This document shows, in pieces, positions 52,914 through 60,859 of a stretch of DNA of 61,544 nt. The notes beneath the pieces were generated by a model. The model did no database searches. It was not told the origin of the DNA and saw nothing but the letters and a program-made list of their open reading frames with translations. Numbering within the stretch: position 1 is the stretch's first letter; each line of letters opens with the position of its first letter. Both the position numbers and the translations under genes were made by a program. The DNA is from Candidatus Eremiobacteraceae bacterium (GTDB lineage Bacteria; Vulcanimicrobiota; Vulcanimicrobiia; Eremiobacterales; Eremiobacteraceae). The stretch lies in the NCBI GenBank assembly GCA_035295225.1, contig DATGJI010000022.1, positions 1 to 61,544 of the forward strand. The letters are read 5' to 3'.

Positions 52914-53312
52914 GTGAAGGTTTTCCGGTTGGACGAGGCCACGGCGCTCCTCGACGTCGTGCGGCCTCTGGTCGACGAGCTGATCTGCATGCGGCGCGAC
53001 GCCGCGATCAAATTGCTAGAGGCGCAGACGGCGAAGACGATGGTTTCGGATGCGACGGGTGCGCATCGCGCTTCGCTGCAAGAACGTCAAGCGCATGAAT
53101 TGCAAGCCGCGCTCGTCGCGCTCATCGAACGGATCGAGTCGCATGGCTGCATCGTCAAAGATGTGGGGATGGGTCTGCTCGATTTTCCGGCGCTGCGCAG
53201 CGGTCAGCTCGTGAACCTGTGTTGGAAAGCCGGCGAACAATCCATCACGTTTTGGCACGGCGTCGATGAAGGATTCGCCGCCCGCAAACCCATCTCTCGC
53301 CGCCGCCGCTAG
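52914..53312 (+). CDS. DUF2203 family protein
   Basis: GTG 52914 opens a 132-residue product with the family pattern: FRLDEATALLDVVRPLVDEL at the start, and IVKDVGMGLLDFPALRSGQL followed by LCWKAGEQSITFWHGVDEGF. DUF2203 proteins have no known function. It is divergent from rapZ and followed by structured element copy 2. Confidence 0.88.
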   Translation: MKVFRLDEATALLDVVRPLVDELICMRRDAAIKLLEAQTAKTMVSDATGAHRASLQERQAHELQAALVALIERIESHGCIVKDVGMGLLDFPALRSGQLVNLCWKAGEQSITFWHGVDEGFAARKPISRRRR

Positions 53313-53328
53313 TCGGCCCCCCAATATA

Positions 53329-53622
53329 CCGCACGGCATGCCGCGCGAGGACGCTCCCTCGCTCGCATCCAGCTCGCTCCGTCGCTCGGTTCACTTCGTC
53401 GCTCTCGCCATCCATGGCTTCGCTCCTCGTTCAACGCCTCGCTTGGGCATGCCGTGCGGACATGGCGAGTCGGAACGGAGCGACACGGCGACACCGGCGA
53501 TGTCGATAGCCGGGGCGTCTGAGGCGGCGAGAGCCGCCTAAGTCGAGCGGCGGAGCTCAACTATCCCGATGTTCCGCCGCGTCCCCGGCGCAGACATCGC
53601 CGGTGTCGCGGGGCACGCCGTG
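53329..53622 (+). repeat. Two-module structured element, copy 2
   Basis: Module A (53329-53459) is bounded by a perfect 14-bp inverted pair (CCGCACGGCATGCC / GGCATGCCGTGCGG), a 28-nt linker (53460-53487) follows, and module B (53488-53609) is bounded by a perfect 17-bp pair (GCGACACCGGCGATGTC and its complement). The 88-nt core (53505-53592) differs from copy 1 at only two positions. The outer stems differ from copy 1 at nine positions, all paired. A third arm GGCACGCCGTG is at 53612-53622. It ends 28 bp before the 3' end of rnpB. Confidence 0.8.
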
Positions 53623-53649
53623 ATGTGAGTTGTTTGATCGAGCGATGTT

Positions 53650-54029
53650 GCCGAGACGCGCCTGTAAGCCGGGTTCTGTGCACGCACCGCGTGGGTGCGG
53701 CGGCGACCATCTCTCTGCGACGCCTGTCGCCAGGCGGCTGATGCGACGCTGTTTGGGAATCGAGCGGGCAGCTCGCGCCGCGCGAACGCGGCGAATCCCT
53801 TTCCGTCTTGCTCCCGGTGGGGTTTGCCCGGCCCGCGATTCTCACCGCGGCCGGTGCGCTCTTACCGCACCATTTCACCCTTACCGCGCGCAAGCGCGCG
53901 GCGGTTTGTTTCTGTGGCACTTTCCTTCGGGTCACCCCGACAGGCCGTTAGCCAGCACCGTTGCCCTATGGAGCCCGGACTTTCCTCAAGCCTCCTTGCG
54001 AAGGCTCGCGATCACCCGGCGCGCTCGGC
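53650..54029 (-). ncRNA. rnpB: RNase P RNA
   Basis: On the minus strand the ~380-nt RNA has the class A core: GAGGAAAGTCCGGGCTCC (P4 5' strand), the J3/4 GGGCAACGGTG region, ACAGAAACAAACC, and the 3' ACAGAACCCGGCTTA (P4 3' strand). P1 pairs CCGAGCGCGCC with GGCGCGTCTCGG (one bulge) at the ends. It trims 5' leaders of precursor tRNA with RnpA. A TATACT box (54037-54042) sits just upstream. Confidence 0.95.
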
Positions 54030-54036
54030 ACATCGC

Positions 54037-54042
54037 AGTATA
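54037..54042 (-). promoter_or_regulatory. Candidate -10 box of rnpB
   Basis: On the minus strand TATACT ends about 8 nt before the predicted RNase P RNA 5' end. No clear TTGACA-like -35 box is present at 17 bp. Confidence 0.5.
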
Positions 54043-54121
54043 GCACACTTTCGCGCTATGCCGCGCCGTCTCAATGAGTTTCTCGCCGGCCCGTCGTAGG
54101 ACGGCGAACCGGAGGGTTTGC

Positions 54122-56791
54122 ATGCACGCGTCGCGTCTCATGCCGGCGATCATTGCCGGCGTTATTGTGTCGGTAGTCGTCATCGGCGCAGCCGCCGGCG
54201 CTCCCGCAGTCGCTGTACCGCAGGCGACTCCGACCCCGGTCTCGAGCGCGACCGCGACACCCGCGCCCACACGACCGCCCAGCGAAGGCCAGATGCCGTA
54301 CGAGCGGTTCGCCGATGGTGCGACGTCTCAGTCGGGGCTCTTCACCGTCTGGCGCAAACACGGGCGCGTCTTTCTGCAATTGGCCCCCACCCAACTCGAC
54401 CACACGTACATGATTGCACCGATCCTGGCGAGCGGATTAGGCGAAGCGCTCTTTGCCGGCATCGAGTTCGACCCGATCCTCATCAGCTTCCGTCGCGTCG
54501 GCGACAACGTGATTCTGCAAGCGGAAAATCCGTACGGCAAAGCAAGTTCCGGCAGCCCTCAAGAGCGTGCTGTAGATATCTCGTATCCGCCTTCCGTCCT
54601 CGACTCGCAGCCGATCGTCGCCATCGACCAAAGCTCGGGCGATCTCGTCATCGGAGCGGATCTCTTTCTGACCGACCTCGAAGATCTGGCAGACGCCATC
54701 AACGGGCCGCCTGGCTCCGGCAATCCGTTCGTACGCTACCGTCTCGATCCGCGGTTGAGCTTCTTCGGCCCGACGAAGGCGTTTCCGAACAACATCGACA
54801 TTGAATCCGACTTGACGTATTCGTCGTCGACACCCGGTTCGATCGACACGGTACCCGACGCGCGCAGCCTCTTCGTTCGCGTCAGTTACAGCATCGTGGA
54901 TCTGCCGAACGACGGTTACATGCCTCGACTCGCCGACGACCGCGTGGGCTATTTCATCACCGCGCGCCGCCAGTACGATGATCCGCACGGCTCGACGAGT
55001 TTCGTCCGCTATATCGAGCGATGGAACATCCAAAAAGCCGATCCCCGCGCCCGCGTCTCGCCGGCGAAAAACCCCATCGTCTATTACATCGCAAACGATG
55101 TGCCGTTCGCCTATCGTGAGCCGATCCGGCGTGCACTGCTGACGTGGAACGATGCGTTCGCCGCAATCGGCATTACCAATGCGGTGCAAGTCCGCATGCA
55201 GCCCAACGACCCCGCGTGGGATCCGGACGACGTACGGTATTCCGTCGTGCGCTGGGTCGTCAGTCCGGATTCCGCATTCGCGTACGGTCCGAGCTTAGCC
55301 AATCCATTGACCGGAGAGATCTTTCGCTCCGACGTCGTGATCGACGGCAACCTCGCGCGCTATGGCGTCGGGTCGTTTGAGAACTTCGTCGCGCCGACAA
55401 AGGGCGCACTGCCGGCCGCGGCGCGGCCCTGCACGTTCAACGAATGCGACTACGGATCTGGCGAGCAGCAGCAATACGCGTGGGGCGCGTTGGCTCTTTC
55501 CCTGGACGACAAGTTCGGCCCGTCTGGGGCGATTCCGCAGTCTTTTACGAATGCGTTCATCCAATCCGTCGTCTTGCACGAATCGGGCCACAATCTCGGG
55601 CTGCGCCACAATTTTGCAAGCGATACCATCTATTCGCTGGCGCAACTGCATGACCCGAAATTCACTGCGGCTCACGGCCTCGTCGGTTCGGTGATGGACT
55701 ACACGCCGCTGAACCTGTCGCCGCACGGTCAGCCGCAGGGCGCATACTTTCAGACGCGGCTTGGGCCGGCGGATTACTTCAGCATCAAGTACGGTTATCA
55801 GCATATCGCTGCTCGTACGCCCGAAGATGAGCGATCGGCGCTGAAGAAGATAGCTGCCGGCGCGGCCGCGCACGACCTGATCTATGCGACGGACGAAGAC
55901 GCCGACTGGGAGGAAGGATTCGCGACCGATCCACGCGTGGGCGCGTTCAAGCTTGGCAGCGACCCGCTCGCATTTGTCGCCAATCAGCTGACGATCGACC
56001 GTCATCTTTTCGCCACGTTGACGACGCGGTTGCCTTCGACCGGGAACAGCTTTCAGGACGTCCGCACGGGGATGCTCGTGACGCTGAACGACTGGTATCG
56101 GAGCGCCACGTTTGCGACGCACTACATCGGCGGAGAGTATTTCTCGCGCAACCATCGCGGCGATCCGGGGGCGGTGGCACCCTTTCGGCCCGTCGCGCGC
56201 GCAGATGAGCGCCGCGCCTTCGACCTGCTTGCGAAGAACGTTTTCGCCGACGATGCGTTCGCATATCCGCCGGCCCTGCTCCAGAGCCTGGGCGCCGATC
56301 GCTTCGCGCATTGGCAGAGCGATCCAAATGCGAGCGGCCGCCTCGATCTTCCGGTCGACGAGTTCGCAGAAGCGTATCAGGCGATATTGCTGCGCCAGAT
56401 GTGGCAACCGACCGTGCTTGCGCGCCTCGATGGCATTCAAGCCGTCGCGTCGCCGCCCTCGAGCACGATGAGTTTAGCGGATCTCTTCGATTGGACGGAC
56501 GGAGCCGTTTGGGACGATTTTGGTTCGGCCCGCACCGTGGCTGTGCCTGAAGTGCACCGAGCCCTGCAGCATTACTACGCGGAGATGTTGATCGGCATCA
56601 TGCTGCATCCGGAGCGCGGCACCCCGTCCGACGCGAGCGCGCTAGCCCGCCATCATCTCAGCATGCTGCAAGATCAATTAAATACCGCGCTGTCGAATGG
56701 CGTGGCCGACGAGACGACGCAAGCGAACTTCGAAGACATACGCACCGAGGTAAGTCAAGCACTGCACGCGACCATGCTTTCCGGGCAATGA
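54122..56791 (+). CDS. Secreted zinc metalloprotease, metzincin type
   Basis: ATG 54122 follows GGAGG by 6 nt, so the frame's earlier ATG (54074) is rejected. A signal peptide (IIAGVIVSVVVIGAAAGAPA) and a Pro/Thr linker precede the body of 889 residues. HESGHNLGLRHNF (His 486, 490, 496) is the metzincin HExxHxxGxxH zinc site and VMDY near 525 is the Met-turn. It resembles DUF5117/DUF4953 proteins, which are poorly characterised. The next gene, 3 nt downstream, also encodes a metalloprotease. Confidence 0.9.
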   Translation: MHASRLMPAIIAGVIVSVVVIGAAAGAPAVAVPQATPTPVSSATATPAPTRPPSEGQMPYERFADGATSQSGLFTVWRKHGRVFLQLAPTQLDHTYMIAPILASGLGEALFAGIEFDPILISFRRVGDNVILQAENPYGKASSGSPQERAVDISYPPSVLDSQPIVAIDQSSGDLVIGADLFLTDLEDLADAINGPPGSGNPFVRYRLDPRLSFFGPTKAFPNNIDIESDLTYSSSTPGSIDTVPDARSLFVRVSYSIVDLPNDGYMPRLADDRVGYFITARRQYDDPHGSTSFVRYIERWNIQKADPRARVSPAKNPIVYYIANDVPFAYREPIRRALLTWNDAFAAIGITNAVQVRMQPNDPAWDPDDVRYSVVRWVVSPDSAFAYGPSLANPLTGEIFRSDVVIDGNLARYGVGSFENFVAPTKGALPAAARPCTFNECDYGSGEQQQYAWGALALSLDDKFGPSGAIPQSFTNAFIQSVVLHESGHNLGLRHNFASDTIYSLAQLHDPKFTAAHGLVGSVMDYTPLNLSPHGQPQGAYFQTRLGPADYFSIKYGYQHIAARTPEDERSALKKIAAGAAAHDLIYATDEDADWEEGFATDPRVGAFKLGSDPLAFVANQLTIDRHLFATLTTRLPSTGNSFQDVRTGMLVTLNDWYRSATFATHYIGGEYFSRNHRGDPGAVAPFRPVARADERRAFDLLAKNVFADDAFAYPPALLQSLGADRFAHWQSDPNASGRLDLPVDEFAEAYQAILLRQMWQPTVLARLDGIQAVASPPSSTMSLADLFDWTDGAVWDDFGSARTVAVPEVHRALQHYYAEMLIGIMLHPERGTPSDASALARHHLSMLQDQLNTALSNGVADETTQANFEDIRTEVSQALHATMLSGQ

Positions 56792-56794
56792 CCG

Positions 56795-57373
56795 ATGCGA
56801 CGGTTTCTCCTCGGTTGGTTCTGCGCGATGGCGTTCACGCTTGCGAATGCGGGAAGTCCTGCCGCTGCCGCGCAGGTCGAGATAACATATTCGATCGCTG
56901 CTCGCGGCGTGTCCGCGCACGCAGTCGCGTCGCTTGCTGCGACAGCCGATCAGGCGTTTGCGGATCCGCGCGGCTGGTCGCTCTGGGGACGCGTGCGCTT
57001 CAAGCGCGTGACGAGCGGTGGAAAGTTCACGCTCTGGCTTGCCGCGCCCGATGCGATGACCACCTTTTCAAGCGACTGCAGTCCGAGGTGGAGTTGCACG
57101 GTCGGACGCGACGTCGTCATCAACGAACGTCGCTTCGCGGACGGATCTCCATATTGGATCGGGGACCTATCCTTGTATCGCATCATGGTGGTGAACCACG
57201 AAACCGGCCATTGGCTTGGTTTCGACCACGCAGCCTGCCCCGCGGCTGGTGCCGCGGGACCCGTCATGATGCAGCAATCAAAAGGGCCGTCCCCCTGTCT
57301 TCCCAACCCGTGGCCCCTCGCGACGGAACGCTTGGCCGCGGCGCGCATCCTCGGCGTGACGGGCCTCAACTGA
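56795..57373 (+). CDS. Secreted DUF3152-type metalloprotease
   Basis: The 192-residue product has a signal peptide (MRRFLLGWFCAMAFTLANAG) and the zinc motif HETGHWLGFDH (His 135, 139, 145), again HExxHxxGxxH, followed by a PVMMQQ Met-turn. Four cysteines could form disulfides. The architecture matches DUF3152, mainly described in Actinobacteria. The stop is 3 nt after the end of the large metalloprotease, so they form one operon. Confidence 0.85.
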   Translation: MRRFLLGWFCAMAFTLANAGSPAAAAQVEITYSIAARGVSAHAVASLAATADQAFADPRGWSLWGRVRFKRVTSGGKFTLWLAAPDAMTTFSSDCSPRWSCTVGRDVVINERRFADGSPYWIGDLSLYRIMVVNHETGHWLGFDHAACPAAGAAGPVMMQQSKGPSPCLPNPWPLATERLAAARILGVTGLN

Positions 57374-57386
57374 GGCGCGGCGGCGC

Positions 57387-57827
57387 ATGACGGCGTCGTT
57401 TCTGCGGGTACGCGATGGTGTCGCCGAAGATCGTCCTTTTATGCTTGCGTTGGATGGCCTCGTTCTGGGAACGCCCAGGTCGACCGCCTGGTACGACGAG
57501 CAGCTCCGCGCCGGCCACGCGCTCGTCGCCGAACGCGACGGCGTCCTCGCGGGTTTTGCGATCCATCACCGGCATTTCTTCCAGCGCGATTTCCTCGCGC
57601 TGTTGATCGTCGAACCGTGGTGTCGGCGAAGCGGCGTTGCAACGGCGCTGCTGCGGGCGGTGGAAAAGCGCTGTGCCGGCGCGGACCTCTTCACCTCGAC
57701 GAACGCTTCAAACCAAACGATGCGACAAGCCCTCAAGCGCTGGGGGTTCCGGGCCACCGGTCGCATCGACAACATCGATCCGGGCGATCCGGAACTCGTG
57801 TTCGTCAAACCGATCAGGCGCACTTAA
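57387..57827 (+). CDS. GNAT-family N-acetyltransferase
   Basis: The 146-residue protein has the GNAT core with the acetyl-CoA loop PWCRRSGVATALLRAVE and the later LKRWGFRATGRID. The acceptor is unknown. It lies 13 nt after the DUF3152 gene in the same direction. Confidence 0.85.
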   Translation: MTASFLRVRDGVAEDRPFMLALDGLVLGTPRSTAWYDEQLRAGHALVAERDGVLAGFAIHHRHFFQRDFLALLIVEPWCRRSGVATALLRAVEKRCAGADLFTSTNASNQTMRQALKRWGFRATGRIDNIDPGDPELVFVKPIRRT

Positions 57828-57910
57828 CTAAATTTTACGTTTTCTTTGAAGTTGCCGGGTACGATTCACGTCGTGAGGCGTGCCCTAGCCCGAATAGGCC
57901 ATGTCCTGAG

Positions 57911-58429
57911 TCAGGGGAACGCGTGCAACCGGCGGATCGTCGGACCTTCATTGCGTTCCTCGAATTCTAGGTGCGCGAGCAGTTCCTCACTCAGTTTGAG
58001 CAATGCGTCGCGCAATCGTTCGCGCGTTGAACCTTCGTCTTTGATCGACAGTGAGTTCGCGGCGGTCTCCACGCCGTCCAAGAGATGCGAGACTCTCCTG
58101 TGGTCGTGTTCGAGCTTATCGACGACAGAGCCGAGGGCGGGATTGCTGCCGCGCAGGACGGGAAATAACGCGACGTCCTCGAGGTTGTGGTGCGAGTGGA
58201 CGAACCGGCAGTAGCGCAGACAGCCGAGCTTCAGCCGCCACAAGTGCCCGTTCGTCTTTAGGTCGTGAATCTCGGCTTTAAGATCTTCTGCACTCGATCC
58301 GGCTGCGGTATCGTCTGCTAGCCGCCTGACGGCGTTCAGATCACGGCGCACCATGCCGTGCACCCAGAGCAGCTCCTCGAAGAGCGCTCGCCCGAGCTCC
58401 GTTTCCTCGTTGCTATCGGATGTGGGCAC
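57911..58429 (-). CDS. Hemerythrin-like (HHE) protein
   Basis: The 172-residue helical protein has the di-iron pattern: an early HGMVRRDL, HSHHNLEDVALFP, LEHDHRRVSHLL and HLEFEERNEGP. HHE proteins bind O2 or NO, or sense iron and oxidants. It is followed upstream on the same strand by a zinc-ribbon and a STAS gene, which may be a single unit. Confidence 0.85.
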   Translation of the reverse strand: MPTSDSNEETELGRALFEELLWVHGMVRRDLNAVRRLADDTAAGSSAEDLKAEIHDLKTNGHLWRLKLGCLRYCRFVHSHHNLEDVALFPVLRGSNPALGSVVDKLEHDHRRVSHLLDGVETAANSLSIKDEGSTRERLRDALLKLSEELLAHLEFEERNEGPTIRRLHAFP

Positions 58430-58495
58430 AGAACTGAAGATGGGGCGCGCCCCGCGCGATTCCCTACCGCGCGGCGATGCGTTGGTGCGGTCGCC

Positions 58496-58702
58496 TCACG
58501 CAACCGCTGTGTTTATGGGTTCCGAACCGGCCGGCGCTATTCGCCGCTCTATCATGCAACGGCGAGCTTTTTCAAGGTCGCCTTCGCGCATGTAGTTCGC
58601 CGCGGCATCGATCGCCGGTGCGCTCTGACATTCTTCACAGACGATCCAGTGTTCAATCCGGACGGCGGGAGTCCGATCTGCTGAACAGAGTGGGCATATC
58701 AT
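58496..58702 (-). CDS. Small zinc-ribbon protein coupled to STAS gene
   Basis: ATG 58702 overlaps the STAS stop as ATGA, which supports this 68-residue frame. It starts MICPLCSADRTPAVRIEHWI and has a second pair CEEC, so a Cys-x2-Cys zinc ribbon is formed. The C-terminal half is helical. The role is unknown. Confidence 0.7.
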   Translation of the reverse strand: MICPLCSADRTPAVRIEHWIVCEECQSAPAIDAAANYMREGDLEKARRCMIERRIAPAGSEPINTAVA

Positions 58703-59121
58703 AATGAAGCAGCCACGGAAAGGAACGGCTTCGACTTCGGCTTCGGAGCGCAAAATCGTGGTAACGCCTCGTGATCTGACGTCGCCAGCGGTAGTTCGCG
58801 CAGCGGTTGGACCATCTGCAGAACCCGCTCGATCCAGCTCCCAGGCTGTACGACAATTCCAAAGCGATCGCCCCGGTCTGCGTAAGCCCGCGCAAGTTGT
58901 TCCACGCACGCGCCGTCGATAAAATTACATTTCGATAAGTCCACGATAAGCGGACGAGATCTTGGAAATACCTTGATTTCTTCCGCCAGGGCGCCGGCAT
59001 TCTCTAGATCGAGATTGGCGAAGACATGAAGGATCGAAATGCCCTCGACGTCGTCGCGAACGACGATGAGGTCGGCCGGATCGTCGTGGGAGTAAGGGAG
59101 TGCACGCGCTTTTTGGTTCAT
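58699..59121 (-). CDS. STAS-domain protein without canonical phosphoserine
   Basis: The 140-residue product has the STAS pattern of anti-sigma factor antagonists (ISILHVFANLDLENAGALAE, PLIVDLSKCNFIDGACVEQL). In phosphorylatable members the segment is DSSG; here it is DGAC, so the usual serine is missing. It may act in a constitutive way or respond to a ligand. No partner kinase or sigma factor is nearby. Confidence 0.8.
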   Translation of the reverse strand: MNQKARALPYSHDDPADLIVVRDDVEGISILHVFANLDLENAGALAEEIKVFPRSRPLIVDLSKCNFIDGACVEQLARAYADRGDRFGIVVQPGSWIERVLQMVQPLRELPLATSDHEALPRFCAPKPKSKPFLSVAASL

Positions 59122-59246
59122 ACGCGAATCATCGCACGAACCGGTGGAGGATTACTAGCTGTGACTCAACGCTCGCTTTGCCGCGGCATACAGAGTGCGA
59201 CCTTGCATGTGTTTGGGGCTGTTATTTACGGCGGGAAGCGATCGCG

Positions 59247-59633
59247 CTAATCCTCACCGAGCCGCGAAGCAAACGACCGCGCAGAAGTGAGCAGCGTGCT
59301 CTGGATCTCCTCAAGAGGACGCGTGCGCATCAACAACAAGGGGCTCTCACCGCCGAGCGCGGGGTTTGCGCCGTTGAACCACGCCTGTGCCATGGACTTT
59401 TGGCCTGTCATCGCGATCATCGATGCCAGCTGCAGGGCAAGCCGTAGGACATGCGGCCGTTGCGGCTCGCGGTTTTCCATCCATTGCTGGACCGCGCGGG
59501 TCTCCTTGACGCCGCCGATCGCGGCGACCGTCGGAGCGCCGAGGAAGTCGACGAGTTCTTTCACCACCTGCGTGATGGGTATGGCCATCGCGTGGTTGTG
59601 AGACTCGACCCCAGTCAGTACACTATCTTGCAT
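59247..59633 (-). CDS. Orphan DUF2384 (MbcA/ParS/Xre antitoxin-like) protein
   Basis: ATG 59633 (MQDSVLTGVESHNHAMAIPI) gives 128 residues; ATG 59588 is an alternative. A helical region with WMENREPQRPHVLRLALQ and the end motif AWFNGANPALGGESPLLLM, then RTRP, match DUF2384 antitoxins that pair with RES-domain toxins. No RES toxin is encoded beside it. A candidate promoter lies upstream: TATAGT (59677-59682) with TTGCGC 17 bp further upstream. Confidence 0.65.
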   Translation of the reverse strand: MQDSVLTGVESHNHAMAIPITQVVKELVDFLGAPTVAAIGGVKETRAVQQWMENREPQRPHVLRLALQLASMIAMTGQKSMAQAWFNGANPALGGESPLLLMRTRPLEEIQSTLLTSARSFASRLGED

Positions 59634-59676
59634 GTGTTTCACCCAGGGATTCGACCTGTGGAATGGGATGTGAATC

Positions 59677-59705
59677 ACTATAGCATGGCCCCTGGTGTCG
59701 CGCAA
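59677..59705 (-). promoter_or_regulatory. Candidate promoter for the DUF2384 gene
   Basis: On the minus strand TTGCGC and TATAGT are separated by 17 bp, ending about 44 bp before the ATG at 59633. The -10 box has a good match, the -35 box a weak one. Confidence 0.4.
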
Positions 59706-60064
59706 GAGGCCAGCCCAAACTGGCCATAATCAAGGTTGTAAGTGTCCCGGAAAGCCGCGAGCGACACGGACGGGCCTGGACTCAAGTTTCGGCGCCGAAC
59801 GACGGATCAGCCAGTGGGCTCAGCGCAATCGCGGACTTCGCCGACTCAGCCATTGCCGTCGGCACCGTCTTTGGCCGCAAACATTCAAGACTTTCGCGAT
59901 GAGCGCTCACTGCCGCAGTCGCAAGATGAACACCAGACTCTAGAATCAACGCAGTTCCAACACGGGTAATGGCCATTCGGTGCGGGCCAGGTGCAATTTG
60001 CGGCCTATGCCAAGAAGTTGGCCATGGCCAATCAATTAAATTATTCGCAAGGCGACGCGGTTAG
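59706..60064. other. Intergenic stretch without a supported gene
   Basis: This 359-bp region is less GC-rich toward its right end (AATCAATTAAATTATT). The short plus-strand frame at 59742-59969 has no family match or ribosome site and I do not call it. Several TGGCCA-containing palindromes are present, described separately. Confidence 0.5.
60018..60031. promoter_or_regulatory. 14-bp palindrome upstream of cation-transporter-like gene
   Basis: TTGGCCATGGCCAA is a perfect palindrome, 33 bp before the GTG at 60065. Related TGGCCA sites occur at about 59721 (ACTGGCCATAA) and 59967 (AATGGCCATT). This suggests an operator for a dimeric regulator; none is identified. Confidence 0.4.
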
Positions 60065-60673
60065 GTGACGTTGGACCTCGGCCTATTGAGGCGCGCAGTA
60101 TTCCTAGAATGGGTTACGATGGTCTGGACCATTGTCGCCGGAGCGCTGGGCACGACCTTTGGGACGATCTCTCGGAGCGTTTCTTTAACGGCATTTGGCT
60201 TGGATAGCATCGTCGAATTGGTGTGCGCGTACGCTCTACTTCGTAGGCTAAACAAGGAGCTCGCGGGGCTAACTTTCGGCGAACGAGATGAGCTTAGGGC
60301 GGCGCGATTTGTGGGCGCGCTCCTGCTGTTTGCCGCCCTCTATGTCAGCGCCGACGCTTTATGGAGCCTGGTGACGCATAACCAAGCCAAACTTTCTGGT
60401 CTTGGGATCTGGCTCACGATAGCGACGATACCGGTGATGTTTCCGCTCGCGACCGCCAAGTCACGGATCGCTCGAAGCATCAAGAGCCGAGCGCTTCTCG
60501 CCGACGCAATAGGAAATGCGGTCTGTTGGTATCTAGCTGCAATTGTATTGGCGAGTCTTCTTATCGCTAGATTCTATCCGATTTGGTGGCTCGACGGCAC
60601 GGCTTCGCTGTTAGTGGCTGTCATTCTCGTCGCCGAGGGCGCGAAAGCGTGGAAAGGTGAAGCTCTTTCTTAG
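60065..60673 (+). CDS. Cation-efflux (CDF)-like membrane protein, transmembrane part only
   Basis: The 202-residue protein starts at GTG 60065, and about six hydrophobic helices are seen. LTAFGLDSIVELVCAYALLR resembles the CDF helix 2 metal site, and SRALLADAIGNAVCWYLAAI resembles helix 5. It lacks the usual C-terminal cytoplasmic domain, so it is shorter than a standard 300-residue CDF exporter. Metal specificity is unknown. Confidence 0.72.
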   Translation: MTLDLGLLRRAVFLEWVTMVWTIVAGALGTTFGTISRSVSLTAFGLDSIVELVCAYALLRRLNKELAGLTFGERDELRAARFVGALLLFAALYVSADALWSLVTHNQAKLSGLGIWLTIATIPVMFPLATAKSRIARSIKSRALLADAIGNAVCWYLAAIVLASLLIARFYPIWWLDGTASLLVAVILVAEGAKAWKGEALS

Positions 60674-60859
60674 CGTGAGCCTTCGGCGGGCGACGAGGAT
60701 CGCGCGAGCACGGGCTCACGCATATCCGCTAAACAAGATGTCTTTGTCAATGACCTGCGGCTTTGCGCTGACTGTTTCCAGAAAGACTTATCGGCGAGTC
60801 GCTAGATATCGGTCGTTAGGGCTGCGCGCGAAGCTCATCCTTGAGGGGTGACCGCTAAG

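Noticed and set aside
53630-54099. Short plus-strand open frames across 53630-54099
   Set aside because: The region is RNase P RNA on the opposite strand, with all core motifs.
59742-59969. 75-residue plus-strand frame in the 59706-60064 spacer
   Set aside because: No ribosome site or recognisable domain; composition fits non-coding DNA.
60657-60851. 64-residue frame after the cation-transporter gene
   Set aside because: It starts inside the upstream gene, is Arg-rich as expected by chance in this frame and has no motif.
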